Assembly (NCBI GenBank): GCA_030267965.1
Contig: BRYA01000085.1
Coordinates: forward strand, 36,049-100,048
Direction of reading: 5' to 3'
Length of the DNA: 64,000 nt
Source: Triparma columacea
Taxonomy: Eukaryota; Sar; Bolidophyceae; Parmales; Triparmaceae
In this document: positions 33,001 to 45,000 of the stretch, in pieces
How the letters are laid out: every line of letters begins with the position of its first letter
Numbering within the stretch: the first letter of the stretch is position 1
Notes under the pieces: generated by a model
Databases searched by the model: none
What the model was told of the DNA's origin: nothing
Seen by the model: only the letters and a program-made list of their open reading frames with translations
Position numbers and translations under genes: made by a program

Positions 33001-34493
33001 TGACTCATGATCGTACTTGTCGTCGTCAACTGTCCCATCCTCGTACCCGCTCTCTTCCTCCTCCTCTTCTTCTTCCTCCTCCTCTCCACCCCCCTGCTCA
33101 TCTTCCTCTGCGATTGCACTTTTCCAGATATCCGTGGTCGTCCTGAGCTCCCCGTAGTTCTCCCCCCCGCCCCCCCTGCCTCTAACCTTGGCCTTCCTCG
33201 CGCCTTCGACCTTCCTCTTAGCATCTCCTGCATCCCACCGCTTGCCTTGGAGGTACTTGACCATCTTAGCCTCCCAGGCCTCGTTCGGCGGCAGCTTGTC
33301 CACTTTATCTCTAAGGTTGTCCAGCCCTCCCTCCCAGAACTCATGTCGGACAATATCCTCCCAACCCATCCTCTCCGTCGGGTCCTTCTTGAGTATCCCA
33401 GCCACAAGGTGCTTGAATGCCCAGCTCGCAGTGGTGGTGTTGGCAGTTCTGGGTTGTTGTGGGAAGCGAGAGGAGGAAGCGAAAGGAGGAAGCGAAGGGA
33501 GGAGCCGGTGAAGGTTAACAGAAGGCTACATATGAGCGCGCATTAAATGTTCCACACTTTCCTCTCTCACCTATCCAGTACGTCACCCCTGCCCTCCCCA
33601 ACCACCGTCCATGTCAGTTCCATCTCGCAAATCATTCTTTTGGCGTCATCGCCCTCAAAGGGCACCGCCCCGAAGAACATCTCATACATGCAAACTCCCA
33701 GGGCCCAAAGGTCCCCCTTCTCCCCACCTCTTATTGACATAAGGTTCTCCGGGGCCTCGTATAGAACCCCCCCCTCCACCCCACCTGCGCGGTCCCCCCC
33801 CCTCCTTGAAGCGTACTTGAAGCAGTTCAACTTGCTGACCCCAAACTCATCAAGCAGTACCCCATCAGGGCAGATCCCGCAACCCAGGACCACCCCCTGC
33901 GCGTGAGCGTGGAAGAGCCCCCTGATTATATCCACCATGAACCCACGGATCGAAGACTCGGGAAGGCGCTTGTCGTCCTTCAGGACACGACGGAGGGCTC
34001 CTCCTGGGCAATACTCTGTAATTACCCAGAGATTATTCCTAGTCTCATACCAATCTACAAATCTAACCACATTGGAAGAGCTCATGCGGTGCATCCAACC
34101 AACAGACGTAGAAACGAGGTCAATCAGTGACTTGTCGATGCGCTTTATAGCAACATACTGCAGAGGGGGGGGGGGAGAGGGAGGAGGGAGCGGGTGAGGT
34201 TAAGGAGGGAAGCTGGCAATTTCAAAATTAAGGAACGTATTGAAGAGAAATATGAAAGGAACATATAGTATGTGGTAAATTAGAGCACAAAAATGAAGCG
34301 GGAACAACCGTATCGCAACGAAAACACAGGATATTTGGACAATCGACAAGCCTATAGTGGTAAGGTCAAACCAAAAACTCCTCACCTGTATCGTTGCGCG
34401 CTCTCTTCCCTTGTACACCTGATTTGAGGACTCCTTTGAGGAGGAGGAGCCCTCCGCGACAGAGATTTCCTCGTAAATATGAAATTTTTCCAT
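30027..34493 (-). CDS. ULK4: ULK4 homologue (pseudokinase with HEAT-like C-terminal region)
   Basis: Exons 34386-34493, 33571-34157, 32950-33448 and 30027-32804, all in frame, giving 1,323 aa (human ULK4 is about 1,275). The N-terminus MEKFHIYEEI...VYKGRERATIQ-YVAIKRID follows ULK4, with a degenerate glycine loop but the VAIK lysine present. NVVRFVDWYETRNNLWVITEYCPGGALR is a diagnostic ULK4 block. The catalytic HRD is replaced (VVLGCGICPDGVLL) and no DFG Asp is present at the expected place, so it is a pseudokinase. After an acidic linker comes NELIYTNQDFLPRPIYPT, the conserved ULK4 segment after the kinase, then about 800 residues of helical repeats. ULK4 is a binding protein linked to ciliary motility. 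The divergent NAPE-PLD start lies 62 bp away. Confidence 0.9.
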
Positions 34494-34555
34494 GCCCTCG
34501 ATTTTTGATTTTTCTTTTTTTTTGAGGGAACTTCTTTCCTCGTCCTGTGACGACA
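34494..34555. promoter_or_regulatory. Very short divergent promoter, ULK4 / NAPE-PLD
   Basis: Only 62 bp separate the two start codons. The interval holds an A/T run (34,500-34,525). Both 5' UTRs must be tiny, or transcripts must start inside the opposite gene. Confidence 0.45.
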
Positions 34556-35713
34556 ATGCCATCGTCGTTCTTGCCTGACAACGTTCCTCTGCCAACTATA
34601 ACTTACAGGGATGAAATCATTGCGCTTCCGGCTGGCGCTGATTCGGCATGGTTCGACGATAAAGGACTCCCGATGACAACCCAAAACTCCTCCAAATCTA
34701 AGTACATTGTTCCTTGGGACCCTGGTGTTTGCGACAAGACGGCTTCCGACGCTTTTAAGATGATCAAAGGTCGCCTGTCAAAGAAGAAGCGCAGATACAA
34801 AGAAGAGATTCCCAGGGTCGCTGTCGACATCCCCTTCCCATCTTCCGATGATCAGAGCAGTATTACCTGGCTCGGTCACGCCACTTGCGTAGTCCGGTTG
34901 GGCGGGAAGCTCGTCCTCACCGATCCGGTTTTTTCTCCCCGCTGTTCTCCTTTCCGTTTCATGGGTCCGAAACGGTATACAGAGCCTGGTTGCACAATTG
35001 AACAGTTGATATCTGCTGGAGTTGTGTTCGACATCTGTGTTATCTCGCACGATCACTACGATCATCTGGACGTTGATTCGATAACCCAATTGGATAAAGG
35101 TGGGTGTGTGAAGAAGTGGTACGTTCCCGCAGGTACCAAGTCGGTGTTGATGGGCGTTGGGGTCAGAGATGAGGCGGTCAAAGAGATGGTGTGGTGGGAA
35201 GAAGTCACGGACCCGTCGTCGGAACTAAAGGTGGTTTGCTGTCCCGCGCAACACTGGTGCTGCCGGGTACCGTGGGATAGGAACAAGAGGCTTTGGGCGA
35301 CTTGGGTGGTTAAGATTGGCGACTCACGCTTCTTCTTCGGTGGCGACACCGGATACCCAAAGAACTTTCCCCTCTTCAAGATGATTGGAGACCTGCACGG
35401 CCCTTTTTCGCTGTCTGCCATTCCAATAGGAGCTTACCATCCCCGCTGGTTCATGGCCCCGGCGCACACGGACCCTAAGAATGCTGTAGACATCCACAGG
35501 GATGTTAGGAGCAAGACGAGCGTAGCTATTCACTGGGGAACGTTTCCACTTGCAGATGAGCTCTACCACGAGCCTGTTACTGAGCTTCTGGAGCACCAGG
35601 CGGGTGAGGACTTTGTAGCTCTAAGAATTGGCGAGTCAATTTCGAGCGGAAGCAAAATAGACTGCCAAGTTCACCTCCAAAGGCTGCTCGAGTCAGGAAA
35701 GAAAAATGCTTGA
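34556..35713 (+). CDS. NAPEPLD: N-acyl-phosphatidylethanolamine-hydrolysing phospholipase D (NAPE-PLD)
   Basis: Single-exon gene, 385 aa. The enzyme releases N-acylethanolamines from NAPE and belongs to the zinc metallo-beta-lactamase fold. Motifs follow the family closely: WLGHATCVV, LTDPVFSPRCSPFRFMGPKR, the metal site SHDHYDHLD, CPAQHWCCR, FFGGDTGYPKNF, AIPIGAYHPRWFM, AHTDPKNAVDIHRDV and AIHWGTFPLADELYHEP. All the metal ligands I can place (HxHxDH, the later H, D and H) are present, so it should be active. An N-terminal extension of about 90 residues carries a basic stretch (RLSKKKRRYKEE) that could contact membranes. No signal peptide is seen. The first ATG in frame is at 34556. It converges on the PH-domain scaffold with 100 bp between stops. 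Confidence 0.95.
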   Translation: MPSSFLPDNVPLPTITYRDEIIALPAGADSAWFDDKGLPMTTQNSSKSKYIVPWDPGVCDKTASDAFKMIKGRLSKKKRRYKEEIPRVAVDIPFPSSDDQSSITWLGHATCVVRLGGKLVLTDPVFSPRCSPFRFMGPKRYTEPGCTIEQLISAGVVFDICVISHDHYDHLDVDSITQLDKGGCVKKWYVPAGTKSVLMGVGVRDEAVKEMVWWEEVTDPSSELKVVCCPAQHWCCRVPWDRNKRLWATWVVKIGDSRFFFGGDTGYPKNFPLFKMIGDLHGPFSLSAIPIGAYHPRWFMAPAHTDPKNAVDIHRDVRSKTSVAIHWGTFPLADELYHEPVTELLEHQAGEDFVALRIGESISSGSKIDCQVHLQRLLESGKKNA

Positions 35714-35813
35714 AGTCTCAACCTTCAAGCCTGTAACAGGTAACTAATAGTAATACACATTCTACGCAAGGCACTTCTTTAAGTTACCACACTCTGCGCC
35801 TCCCTCCCTCCCT

Positions 35814-38800
35814 CTATAAGACGACCGCGCTGCTTTTGTGATAAGTCACGAGCCCACGGTAGAAGACAGTCTTCATTCCCCCCTCCTTGTTCTTCAACCT
35901 ATCTACGCCATCGAGCCACTCGTTGAGGTCGATAACGCCGTCCCCTGAGGTGTTGAAGGTCTGGAAGTACTTCATCTCCTCGTAGAGGTTCTTGTTTCCC
36001 GTGACTGCCCTGATGAGGGTGCCAAAGAGCATCGGGTTCAGCTGTCCCTTTTCCACTCCACGGTCGACCGTATTGAAGATTTCCTCGAGCTCTTCCTTGT
36101 TTAGTTCGATGACCTCTCCTCCTTCAATGATATCTTCCGCGGTGTGCTCCTCGACGGAGGCTCGTTTTGCCTCGAACTCTTCTTCATCTTCATCCTCCTC
36201 TTCTTCATTCTCGCCCTTTCCAGTGTTGAGAGGGGGGGGAGTGTCGATGACAGGAGGAATGATGGGGATGGTGGACCTTCTTCTCTCAGTCCGCATGGGT
36301 GCTGGGGGTAATGGGGGCGACGAAGGTTCTTCAATATTCTCCTCGTCTTCTTCTTCTTCTTCTTCTTCTTCTCCTTCTCTGTCGTCGTCCTCCTCCTCTT
36401 CTTCTTTGTCCTCCTCTTCCTCCGTCTTCACCTCCTCTTGCTCCCCCCTTCCCCCCACCCCCTCCCCCCCCATCTCCCCCACCTCCCCCACCACCTCCCC
36501 CGCCTCCTTAACCGTTTCTTCCTCTACCTTCTCAACAACCTCCGCCACCGGGGCCTCTTTTCGAACCTCCTCGACCCAGTTGTCTGGTTGGTTGACAGTG
36601 ATTTCGAAGCCATCCGGTCTATCCCAGCACGTCTGTTGTGTCTCCAAATTGAAGTAGTACCACACCCTGTGGTCTGAGTTCCAGTAAGCTTGCCAAACCG
36701 TCGGCTCCTCCGCCCCCTCTGGTAACTCAACCTCGTCTTTCCCCTCCTCCTTAGCCTTCTCCTTCTCCTTCTCGATTACCAATCTTCTCTCTTCCTCCTC
36801 CTTCTCCACCCGCTCTCTTTCTTCCCTCTCCAACTCGATGCTGGCCATCTCGGTCCTCAACTCCTCCAATTCGTCCTCACCCTCCTTCACGGTCTTCTTC
36901 GCTTCCTCGACTTCCTCCTCCGCTGCCACCTTTTGCTTCCTGGCCTCTTCTTCCACTCTCCTGGCTTCTAGCGCTTTTGCTTCATTGCCGGCCTTCTCAG
37001 CCTCTTGAACCTCCCTGCGCGCAATGTCGGCCTTCTCCTTAGCCCTCCTCGCCTCTTCCTCCAGCGTCTCTTCCCTCTTCTTACTATTGCTGAGGTCTGC
37101 CTCGGCCTTGGCAGCTTCTGCCAACCTTGCTTTCTCCTCCTCCCTCTCCTTCTGCATTTCCCTCTCCAAGTCCAACAAATACCCCCCCCCATTCGCCACG
37201 CTAATGGCGTGGTAAATGGCAGCAGCCCATTCCATCATGTCGTCCACGGTCAAGCCTTGCATGACGATGCCCGTGATTCCGCTCACCACCCTGAAGCAGA
37301 AGTACTGGCTCGTCTCTGACCTGTGGACGAGGGAAACCGCTGAACCCATGAGGTGGATAACACCCTTCAACACGGCATCAGGCCCGTCATTGCTGAAGTA
37401 GCTCAATCTGCCCTCGGCCAAAACAAAGTACCTGGGCTTCCAGTTCTTCCTTTTGCTCTTCCTGCCCCTCCCCTGCTTCGTCAGCCAGCCCCTCTTCTCT
37501 GGGGCGAGCCTGCGATGACAGCAACGCGCGCGATTAGAGAAGCGATTATGATATGGTCGACAATGAAAACAATAATCGACCCTGACACGCCACTTACCTA
37601 AATCCGAGACTCAACGGTGGCTGCCAAGCTGTGAGCCTTCTGATGGTGTCCTGATAGGGACTCAAGATGACATCGCTTCCATTGACACTGGTCAGTGCAC
37701 TCCCAATGCTCACATGGGTGGTGTCCTGGTTTGCAAGCTTCACGAGGGCCCAGTCTCCGCTCCTCTCAAGAACCAAGCCAAGGGGCTTCTTAGTCTCGAA
37801 AATCACATTGTAGAAGACGCTTTTCTGTTTCTTTGCCGCCAGCAAAAGGGGGTCCTCGAGTTGCTTGGAATTGGCGATGGCGTGCCTTAAGATTTTGATC
37901 CAGCTCGCCGTGACGTCTGGGTTTTCTCCCTGAACGTGAAGGACCCTGCTGTTGGTTACGAGCTCAAAGCTGAATTCTTGGAGCTTCGTCTCGAAGACAG
38001 AACAGTTAGGACTCAGGACGAGCACCTGGCTCGGGCTAACGGCGTCCTGGCTCTCGAACTGGTACAGCTGGGATTCCATGAGGACGAAGAACTTGTCTTC
38101 CCAGTCCTGCCCCCCATTACTTGGCCTTGCATTCAGAAAGCCTGACCTCAGGCAGGTTTTGGCCAAGTCATCAACTGCAGTGTTCTGAAAGTCAACCTCG
38201 AGCATCCCGAGGGCTTTCACAGCCGCCTCAACAGCCTTGACCCAGTTATCCCTCTCCTCCTCACTGTCAGCCCTTAGCTTCCAATACTTCCCGTCCGCCA
38301 AATTCGTCTTGATGATCAAGACACAGTCGCCATCCTTCTCAACCGTCGTCCTGCCGGAGAACTTCCTCATACCTTGGATGGTCGCGGTCTGGTGGAGATC
38401 CTGGTGGTACGTGATGCAGTCGTTGTGGAGCATGAAAAACCGGCGGACCTGTTTGGCCTCAAGGAAGCGCCCCGACTTGTAAAGGTACCCTCGCATGCTG
38501 TTGACAAGGTTGGAGATGGCCATGCGAATTTTTGTCGTCCAGTCTGACCTGTCTGCCGCATCCTTGGCAGCCATCTTCATTTTTACGAACTGAGTGCTCA
38601 CGGTGAACCCGAATGGGTACGTCTCATCAGAGAAGTCCTCGATCGTTGCGTCCTCGGTTAGCAGGACATCACCCTTGGCAGTCTCAGTGTGCCTGTGATC
38701 CGAGCAGTATGTGAGGGTGTTTCCATTCAGCATGAAGTACCTCTTCTTCCAGTTGTAGCCCGACTTGGCATTCTTTATCAGATAACCTGAGCGATGAAAA

Positions 38801-38957
38801 AATTGTTAGAAAACTGCTAAGCACAACCAAAATCCACACTCACAAGGGCAATCCTCGGCAACTGGAACAGTTCTAAGAATAACTCACCTGACTTCGTTAT
38901 GTTGCTGAACGTGCTCTTCGCAAGGCTCTTCTCCTTCTTCGAAGAGAAGAGAGACAT
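35814..38957 (-). CDS. Multi-PH scaffold with PDZ-like, WW and EF-hand domains
   Basis: Exons 38888-38957, 37598-38786 and 35814-37509, giving 984 aa. Residues about 24-115 form PH1 (GYLIKNAKSGYNWKKRYFML), 121-215 PH2 (RGYLYKSGRFLEAKQVRRFFML), 254-340 PH3 (SGFLNARPSNGGQDWEDKFFVL) and 423-520 PH4 (RGWLTKQGRGRKSKRKNWKPRYFVL). Between PH3 and PH4 is a PDZ-like segment (FETKKPLGLVLERSGDWALV ... GSALTSVNG). A long coiled coil (about 530-690) leads to a WW domain (WQAYWNSDHRVWYYFNLETQQTCW), an acidic low-complexity run, and a C-terminal EF-hand with a good loop (NTSGDGVIDLNE). The design suggests a phosphoinositide-binding adaptor at membranes, possibly calcium-sensitive. No catalytic domain is present. 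The Met at 38957 starts exon 1; the open frame continues upstream but overlaps the divergent gene. Confidence 0.82.
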
Positions 38958-39080
38958 ATCAGTATGACTCCGCGCAAACTCAAACTCTTTAAGAGGAAGT
39001 GTCCCAACTGGGGAGAACCCTCGAGAACTGGGAACTGGGTGAGGCCTCAATTCAGAGGGGACAAATAATTGAGTTTGAGG
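38958..39080. promoter_or_regulatory. Divergent promoter region, PH scaffold / WD40-LysM gene
   Basis: This 123-bp interval lies between the two start codons. Both promoters must lie here or inside coding sequence. No motif is recognised. Confidence 0.35.
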
Positions 39081-42000
39081 ATGGAGGCCCAGCCACCAAA
39101 GGCCCCTCCTATCAGTGGTCCGGGCGAGGAGACCCCGGGAGATGCTCCTCCTTCCAGTACAGATACCGCCAAGGAGCTGGCTACTGATAACACACAAAAA
39201 CACCCTCGAGCTAAGGAGGTCAGTTGTGTGGCTTTTTGTGCTATTTGTGCGAGAAGCGCAATTGGCCTCTGCTGCACGGGAGTTTCCAGCCCGGAAGCGC
39301 GGCGTGCTTCCTGCATGTTCCCAGCGACTAACTCTGCCACCTCCCCCCCCCCCCTCAGCTTCGAAAGCGCATCATGGAGCGAAGACAGGAGCGTGACAAG
39401 GCGCTCGGAATAATTGACGAGGAGACAGCCAATAAGATGAAACAGGCACAGAAGAAAGCCGCAGACGACGAGAAGTATTTGCCGTTCCTAATTGAGAAAA
39501 AGAAGAAGAAGAAGAAGGTTAACAAGAGGGCCCTTGACATTGAGAAGAAAGCCCACGGCCGGATGATGCTTACGCTGGCTAATTATAACCATGGTAATCG
39601 GAATTTTCTCGGAAGGATGGAGCAGCAGTATTCGGTAGCAAAAACCTTGGAGAAGTTATCGAAAGATTTAGGTGAGTGGGTTTGGTCACTTGCAGCACCC
39701 CACTCCTTCCCTCCCCTTTTCCCCCTTCTTACCCCCTCCTTCCTCCCTTCCATAGATTACTCTGCGGGGAGGGGCAAGGAAAAAATCGACTCGATTGACG
39801 TGTACGAACATCGACTGATAAAGTTGCAGAGCCTCGTGAGAGACGGTCCCAATAAGACTAATGACGCCGATAAGGAGGTCGACAATGTAATCCGCGGCCC
39901 CTCATTTTCAAGAGACCTCAAGTCCGAGTTCAAGACCTGCAACAAGTGCGGCGAACGCTTCGTTAAGCACCTCCTCCTGCAGCACACGCTTTACTGCACT
40001 GGTGACACCTCTGGAGGAGGCCCCACGACGCTAGGGCCAAGGCAGGACGATGAAGACGAAAAGGAAGGAGAGGAAAAGGGGGAAGCAACAGAAAAGAAGG
40101 AGTGCTTCTGCCAGCTTTGTGGGAAGAAATTTACCTCAAAAACGATTGAAAAGCACACGAAAAAGTGCGAAGAGCGCCAGAAGTTCTTAGAGGGAAAGGA
40201 GGGCAACGACTCAACGGGCATATCTCTGCTGCCTCCTCAAAAACCTAGGAACATTACGGTCGCGAAATTTGGGCCAGACTTTATCAAGCTAAAGTGGGAG
40301 CCTCCCATCTTGGACGGAGGTTGCAAGGTTTTTGACTACGAGATATCATACAAAGTTTGTCACGTCGAGAAAGTTGGCAAGAGGGAGATAAGGCACTACG
40401 CAGACATGCCGCCTCTCTTGTGTTCCCGTTGGGTGATGAAACCACCAGTCGCAACGTACGGGTTCACTCTCGAGGATCTGGAGGCAAACACAGAGTACTC
40501 AGATATTGTGGTAAAGTGCCGCAACAAGATCGGCTGGGGACCTCCATCCAAGCCCCTTGAGCCTGTTCATACTCTTGAGGCGATCCCCCCGACGAAGCCG
40601 CTCTTCTTTCAATGCGTGAAATGTACATCGGCCATCATTGCTTTCACTTGGGGAGAGCCCGCCAATGAAGGCGGATCTCCGGTGGTCGATTATGTATTAA
40701 CGTACACCGAAGTCGCCCTCAAGGACAACCAGGAAGTTGGCGTAAAATCAGAGTCGGAGAAGTATGAGGAAATCGATCACGAAGTATCGGTGGGGGGGAG
40801 TCACTGTTACCATTCCCTCTTGGACCTCCGCGGAGACACGAACTTCAAAAACTGGGAGATCAGAGCGATAACAGAGGCCGGGCTTAAGTCTGAGCCATCA
40901 ACACACGCTAACATCCGCACTAAAGAGCCTACCAGGCGCCAGCTCGTGCAGAAGGAGATTCTCCGAACGAAACAGACTCAAGGAGAATTTATCGACTCTG
41001 ACTTTTACCAAGGTTTCGTGCAGCGCGAGGAAAAGCTAGCTTTTCTCGGAAGGCTGGAAGAAGAGCTCGCTTCACTTCCTGAGGACCTCGACGAAACCCT
41101 CTTCGTGGGTTCTGCGGGCCAGAAGAAGGCCAAGAAGCGCTGGGGAAAGCTCAAGTTTGGTGCTGCGGCATCAAGAGGCTTGGGTTTCGGGGCGAATGGG
41201 GGCAAAGGGCTCGTGGACGACGACGCTATCAACGAGCAGCTCATGCCGGGGTTCACCCGCAGAAAAACCCAGTTCACCTATCGCATAAAGCAGCTGGAGG
41301 AGGAGATCGAGCAACTGGAGAAAGACAAGAACGACGCGGTATCGAACAGGTCCTATCTGACCTACCAGATGGGCCACATGCAGACGAGGATCATTGCACT
41401 GCAAGCAGAGATGGATCGTGTAGCTACGTTCAAGGGAGATGAAATAAACAGTGATGTTATCCACGGGACTGATCAAAGGTTTACCGTGATGAAGCTCAAA
41501 GCCGACCTCATTGTCGAGCTCGATAATGCCCAGGGCTCAATCGCCGCGTGGAAAGCCGAGGTGATTCACGGAGATCAGATGAAGATTTTATTCGCGACCA
41601 AGAAAGTTAAAAAGATTGAAGCCTTGAAGGACAGGAGAGCCGCCTACAAGAGCTTCATGAACCAGGCGAATCGAAGCCGCAAATTCAACTCGCGCTTCAA
41701 CAAAGATACTGGAGACCTCAAGCTACAATACTTCGAGCAGTGGGTGGAAAACGCGCAGACGAGAGTAAGGGTTCGAAATGTGATGCTCAAGGTATGGGGG
41801 GATCAGAGCTCCCGGTTCAAAAAAGCGGCCTGGCACAAGTGGGTCTACGGCAGCCACGCCGGCGGCGGAACGACATTAGAAGACAAGTACAATATTATAT
41901 CAGCCGGAGGGAAGATGCTGGTAAAGAACGAGGAGGGAAGGATGGAGAACGTCAAAGACATGGCGGAAATCCTTGTGAAGCTCACCGAGATTCAGAAGGA

Positions 42001-45000
42001 TGCAACCCTTGGCCAGTACACGAAAAAACAGCGAGAAGCATTAGAGAATAATCGGCATTTTGGCGAATCTGAGCTTGGGCATACCCTGGGGACTTACGAG
42101 AGGGACCTTGCGCACATGATTCAGGGCGATGCCTTCTTCAACATAAGAAAGTACGACGAGGCGATGGATTGCTACCATAGGCAGCTCGAACAGATTAAGG
42201 AAGAAGACGACCCTAACGAGCCCGATGTCAAGGTGCTGGCCATGCTTTACGGAAGGAAGGGAAAAGTGGAGTTGGCTAGGAGGGCGTGGGACAGGGCAAT
42301 CTTGGATTACGAGAGGCAAAGGAGTTTGGCGACCGAGATCGAAAGCGACGTCGAGTGGGCCGGTGCTTTCATGGGGCTGGGAGAGGGGTACCTTGGAAAG
42401 GGCGATTACCAGAGCAGCAGAGTTTTGTTTGAGCAGGCGATGCTCAAGTGTATTGTAATCGGGGACAAGGTCAGGCAGGCCAGGGCCTACAGGGGCATAC
42501 AAGTTTCCTACGAGCGACTCCACAACCCTCTTTACGCGGCGAGGTACAAGGAGAGGGCAGACAACTTGATGAAGGAGAACCAGAACAAGATTATAGACGC
42601 TTTCGCTGCCATGGAAGATTTCAAGGCTAGGCTGATTGACACGACCGCTAGCCTGGGCGAGGTAATTCACCTGGAAAGAATCACCGCTGGGTGCATAAGG
42701 ATGAGGGCCGACAAGGTCAATTTAGAGGAGAAGATCGAGGCTGCAGAAGAGCGGCTAGAGGAGCAGGAGAAGCAGGTTAGATTGGTCAAGGAACTCCTGA
42801 GAAAGATCGACGATCAACTCGAGGAGGCGAAGAACACAGACAAGGACGAAATGACGTCGGCGCTCATTCATGAGAAAGAACAAATGTTTGAGGTTGAGGA
42901 GCTGAAAATGAGACTGGCAGAGAAGCGGAAAAGGGTTGTCGTTGACGAGGAGGAACAGGTCAGGAGGCACAGGAGGATGAATCAGAACATCATTAACAAG
43001 AAGGACGACTTGGTGGGTTTAGAGCAGGATCTCTTGGTGGAGCAGGGTCCTCTCATGAAGCAGGTGATGAAATCTAGGATATTGCGATGCATGGGTCTCA
43101 ACCCAAGTAACACAGCCGGAAACGAAGTGACCGGTACAGCCACGGGAGGCATAGAATACATCGCCGGGGCGGAGATAAACAATATCAACGTCTATGACAT
43201 TCACACCGGGACCCTGAAGCTAGTCTTTACGGGGGATGAGGAGGGGAGACACGTGGGCGAGCCCCACGGGCACACGAGCGTCATCACCTGTATCCTCTTC
43301 CACGACGCCAAGATTTACACCGGGAGCATGGACACCACCATAATGTGTTGGGACATAGAGACTGAGGAGAGGGAGTGGGTCGGGCTGGGTCACGAGGCCA
43401 CCGTCACGTGCATCTACGTTGACGCGTTCAAGCTTATTAGCGGGGCAGCAGACACCAAAATAATAATCTGGGACAAGGACACCGGGGACATGCTAAAGCT
43501 AGTCCATGGGCACAGCAGGGGGGTCAGCTGCATCCAATGCGGGCCGACGTGGTTCGTCAGCGGGGGCACTGAGGGGGAAGTCAGGGTATGGACGCACCTG
43601 GCGGTGGAGGAGGACCCAAAGTACAAGCTGATCAAGTGCAAGCGGAGGCTCAAGGGCCACGGCTGCAAGGTCACGGTCGTGAAATACGGGAAGCTGGAGA
43701 TCATAAGCGGGGACGCAGAGGGGAAGATCATCGTCTGGTGGCTCAAGACGGGGGACATCGTGCAGAAGTGTCAGGCCCACAAGGGTGTCGTTACTGACCT
43801 TCAATTCGACGCGACGAAGATCGTCTCGTCTGGGGTCGACCATAATCTGCAGGTGATCGACATCACGACGGGCGAAGTTCTTCAGACGCTGAGGGGTCAC
43901 GAGGGACCGGTGGTGGGGCTGGCTTTTGATACGGTCCAAATTCTCAGCGCGAGCAGCGACGGGACTCTCAGGCACTGGGAGTGGGGTAGCGCCAACAAGA
44001 GGGCCGACAAGCTTCACTTGTATGACTCCGGCGACAACTTGGCTAAGATATCTCGGAAGTACAAAGTCCCCATCGGCAATATCATCAAGTGGAATGGTAT
44101 CACCGACGTCAAGAAGATGTACATCGGGCAGAAGCTCATTGTGCAGAAGGGCAACCCCGACGAGCCCACTGAAGCCGAGCTCAAGGCCTCCACGAAGAAG
44201 GAGCAGAACAGGCAGCGGGAGGCCAAGGTCGACGATAAGATCAAGCTCGCCATGCAGAAGGCCGAGGAGGAGATGGCAAAGGCGAACGGCCAAACGCAGG
44301 AGTCGAACCCGCTCGAGATTGACAGCTACCTTGAGAAGGCGACAATGGCGAGCAGGCTGCAGGCGGACGCCGGGGGACTGCTGCCGTCCGAGTACCTCGA
44401 GGTTGACGAGGAGGAGGAGAAGCAGAAGATTAAGCACAACGACTTCACCAGCCTGGCGAGCAGGATAAAGCACGACGGTAAGACGAAGAACCAGCTCCGC
44501 AAGAAGGTCGACGTGAAGAAGCAGTGGGAGCAGAACGTCAAAAACACCGAATACAAGCCCGACCGCAGGGCCATCGCCGACCAGATGGGAATGTTCCTCC
44601 TCTACCAGGTGGTCGACGAGCTCATATCCCGCGACATTGTCAAGGAGGTAATCGCGAACGACATGTTCAACGAGAGCCTCGGGGGCAGGTTCTTCAACCA
44701 CAGCAAGGGCAAGAAACCCGTGTACAAGGCGGCGAGGAGGTTCGGTAATGCGCTGGACTTTGCGAGGGAGGAGGACGTTAAAGATGACGGGAGTATGGGG
44801 GGGCTGAGCAGGATAAGCAGGATAAGTGAGGAGGTCGGGAGCTTGGGAACGGTCTCCAAGGAGGACTTCAGGAGTAACAAGACCAAGGCAAAGATAACGG
44901 AGGACGACGAAAGGTGGGGGGACGGGAAAACAGGGGACAAGGCGAGGGAGACGTTGATTCAGAGGGCAATAAAGGGGGAGGGTAAGGGGGGGTCGGGGGT

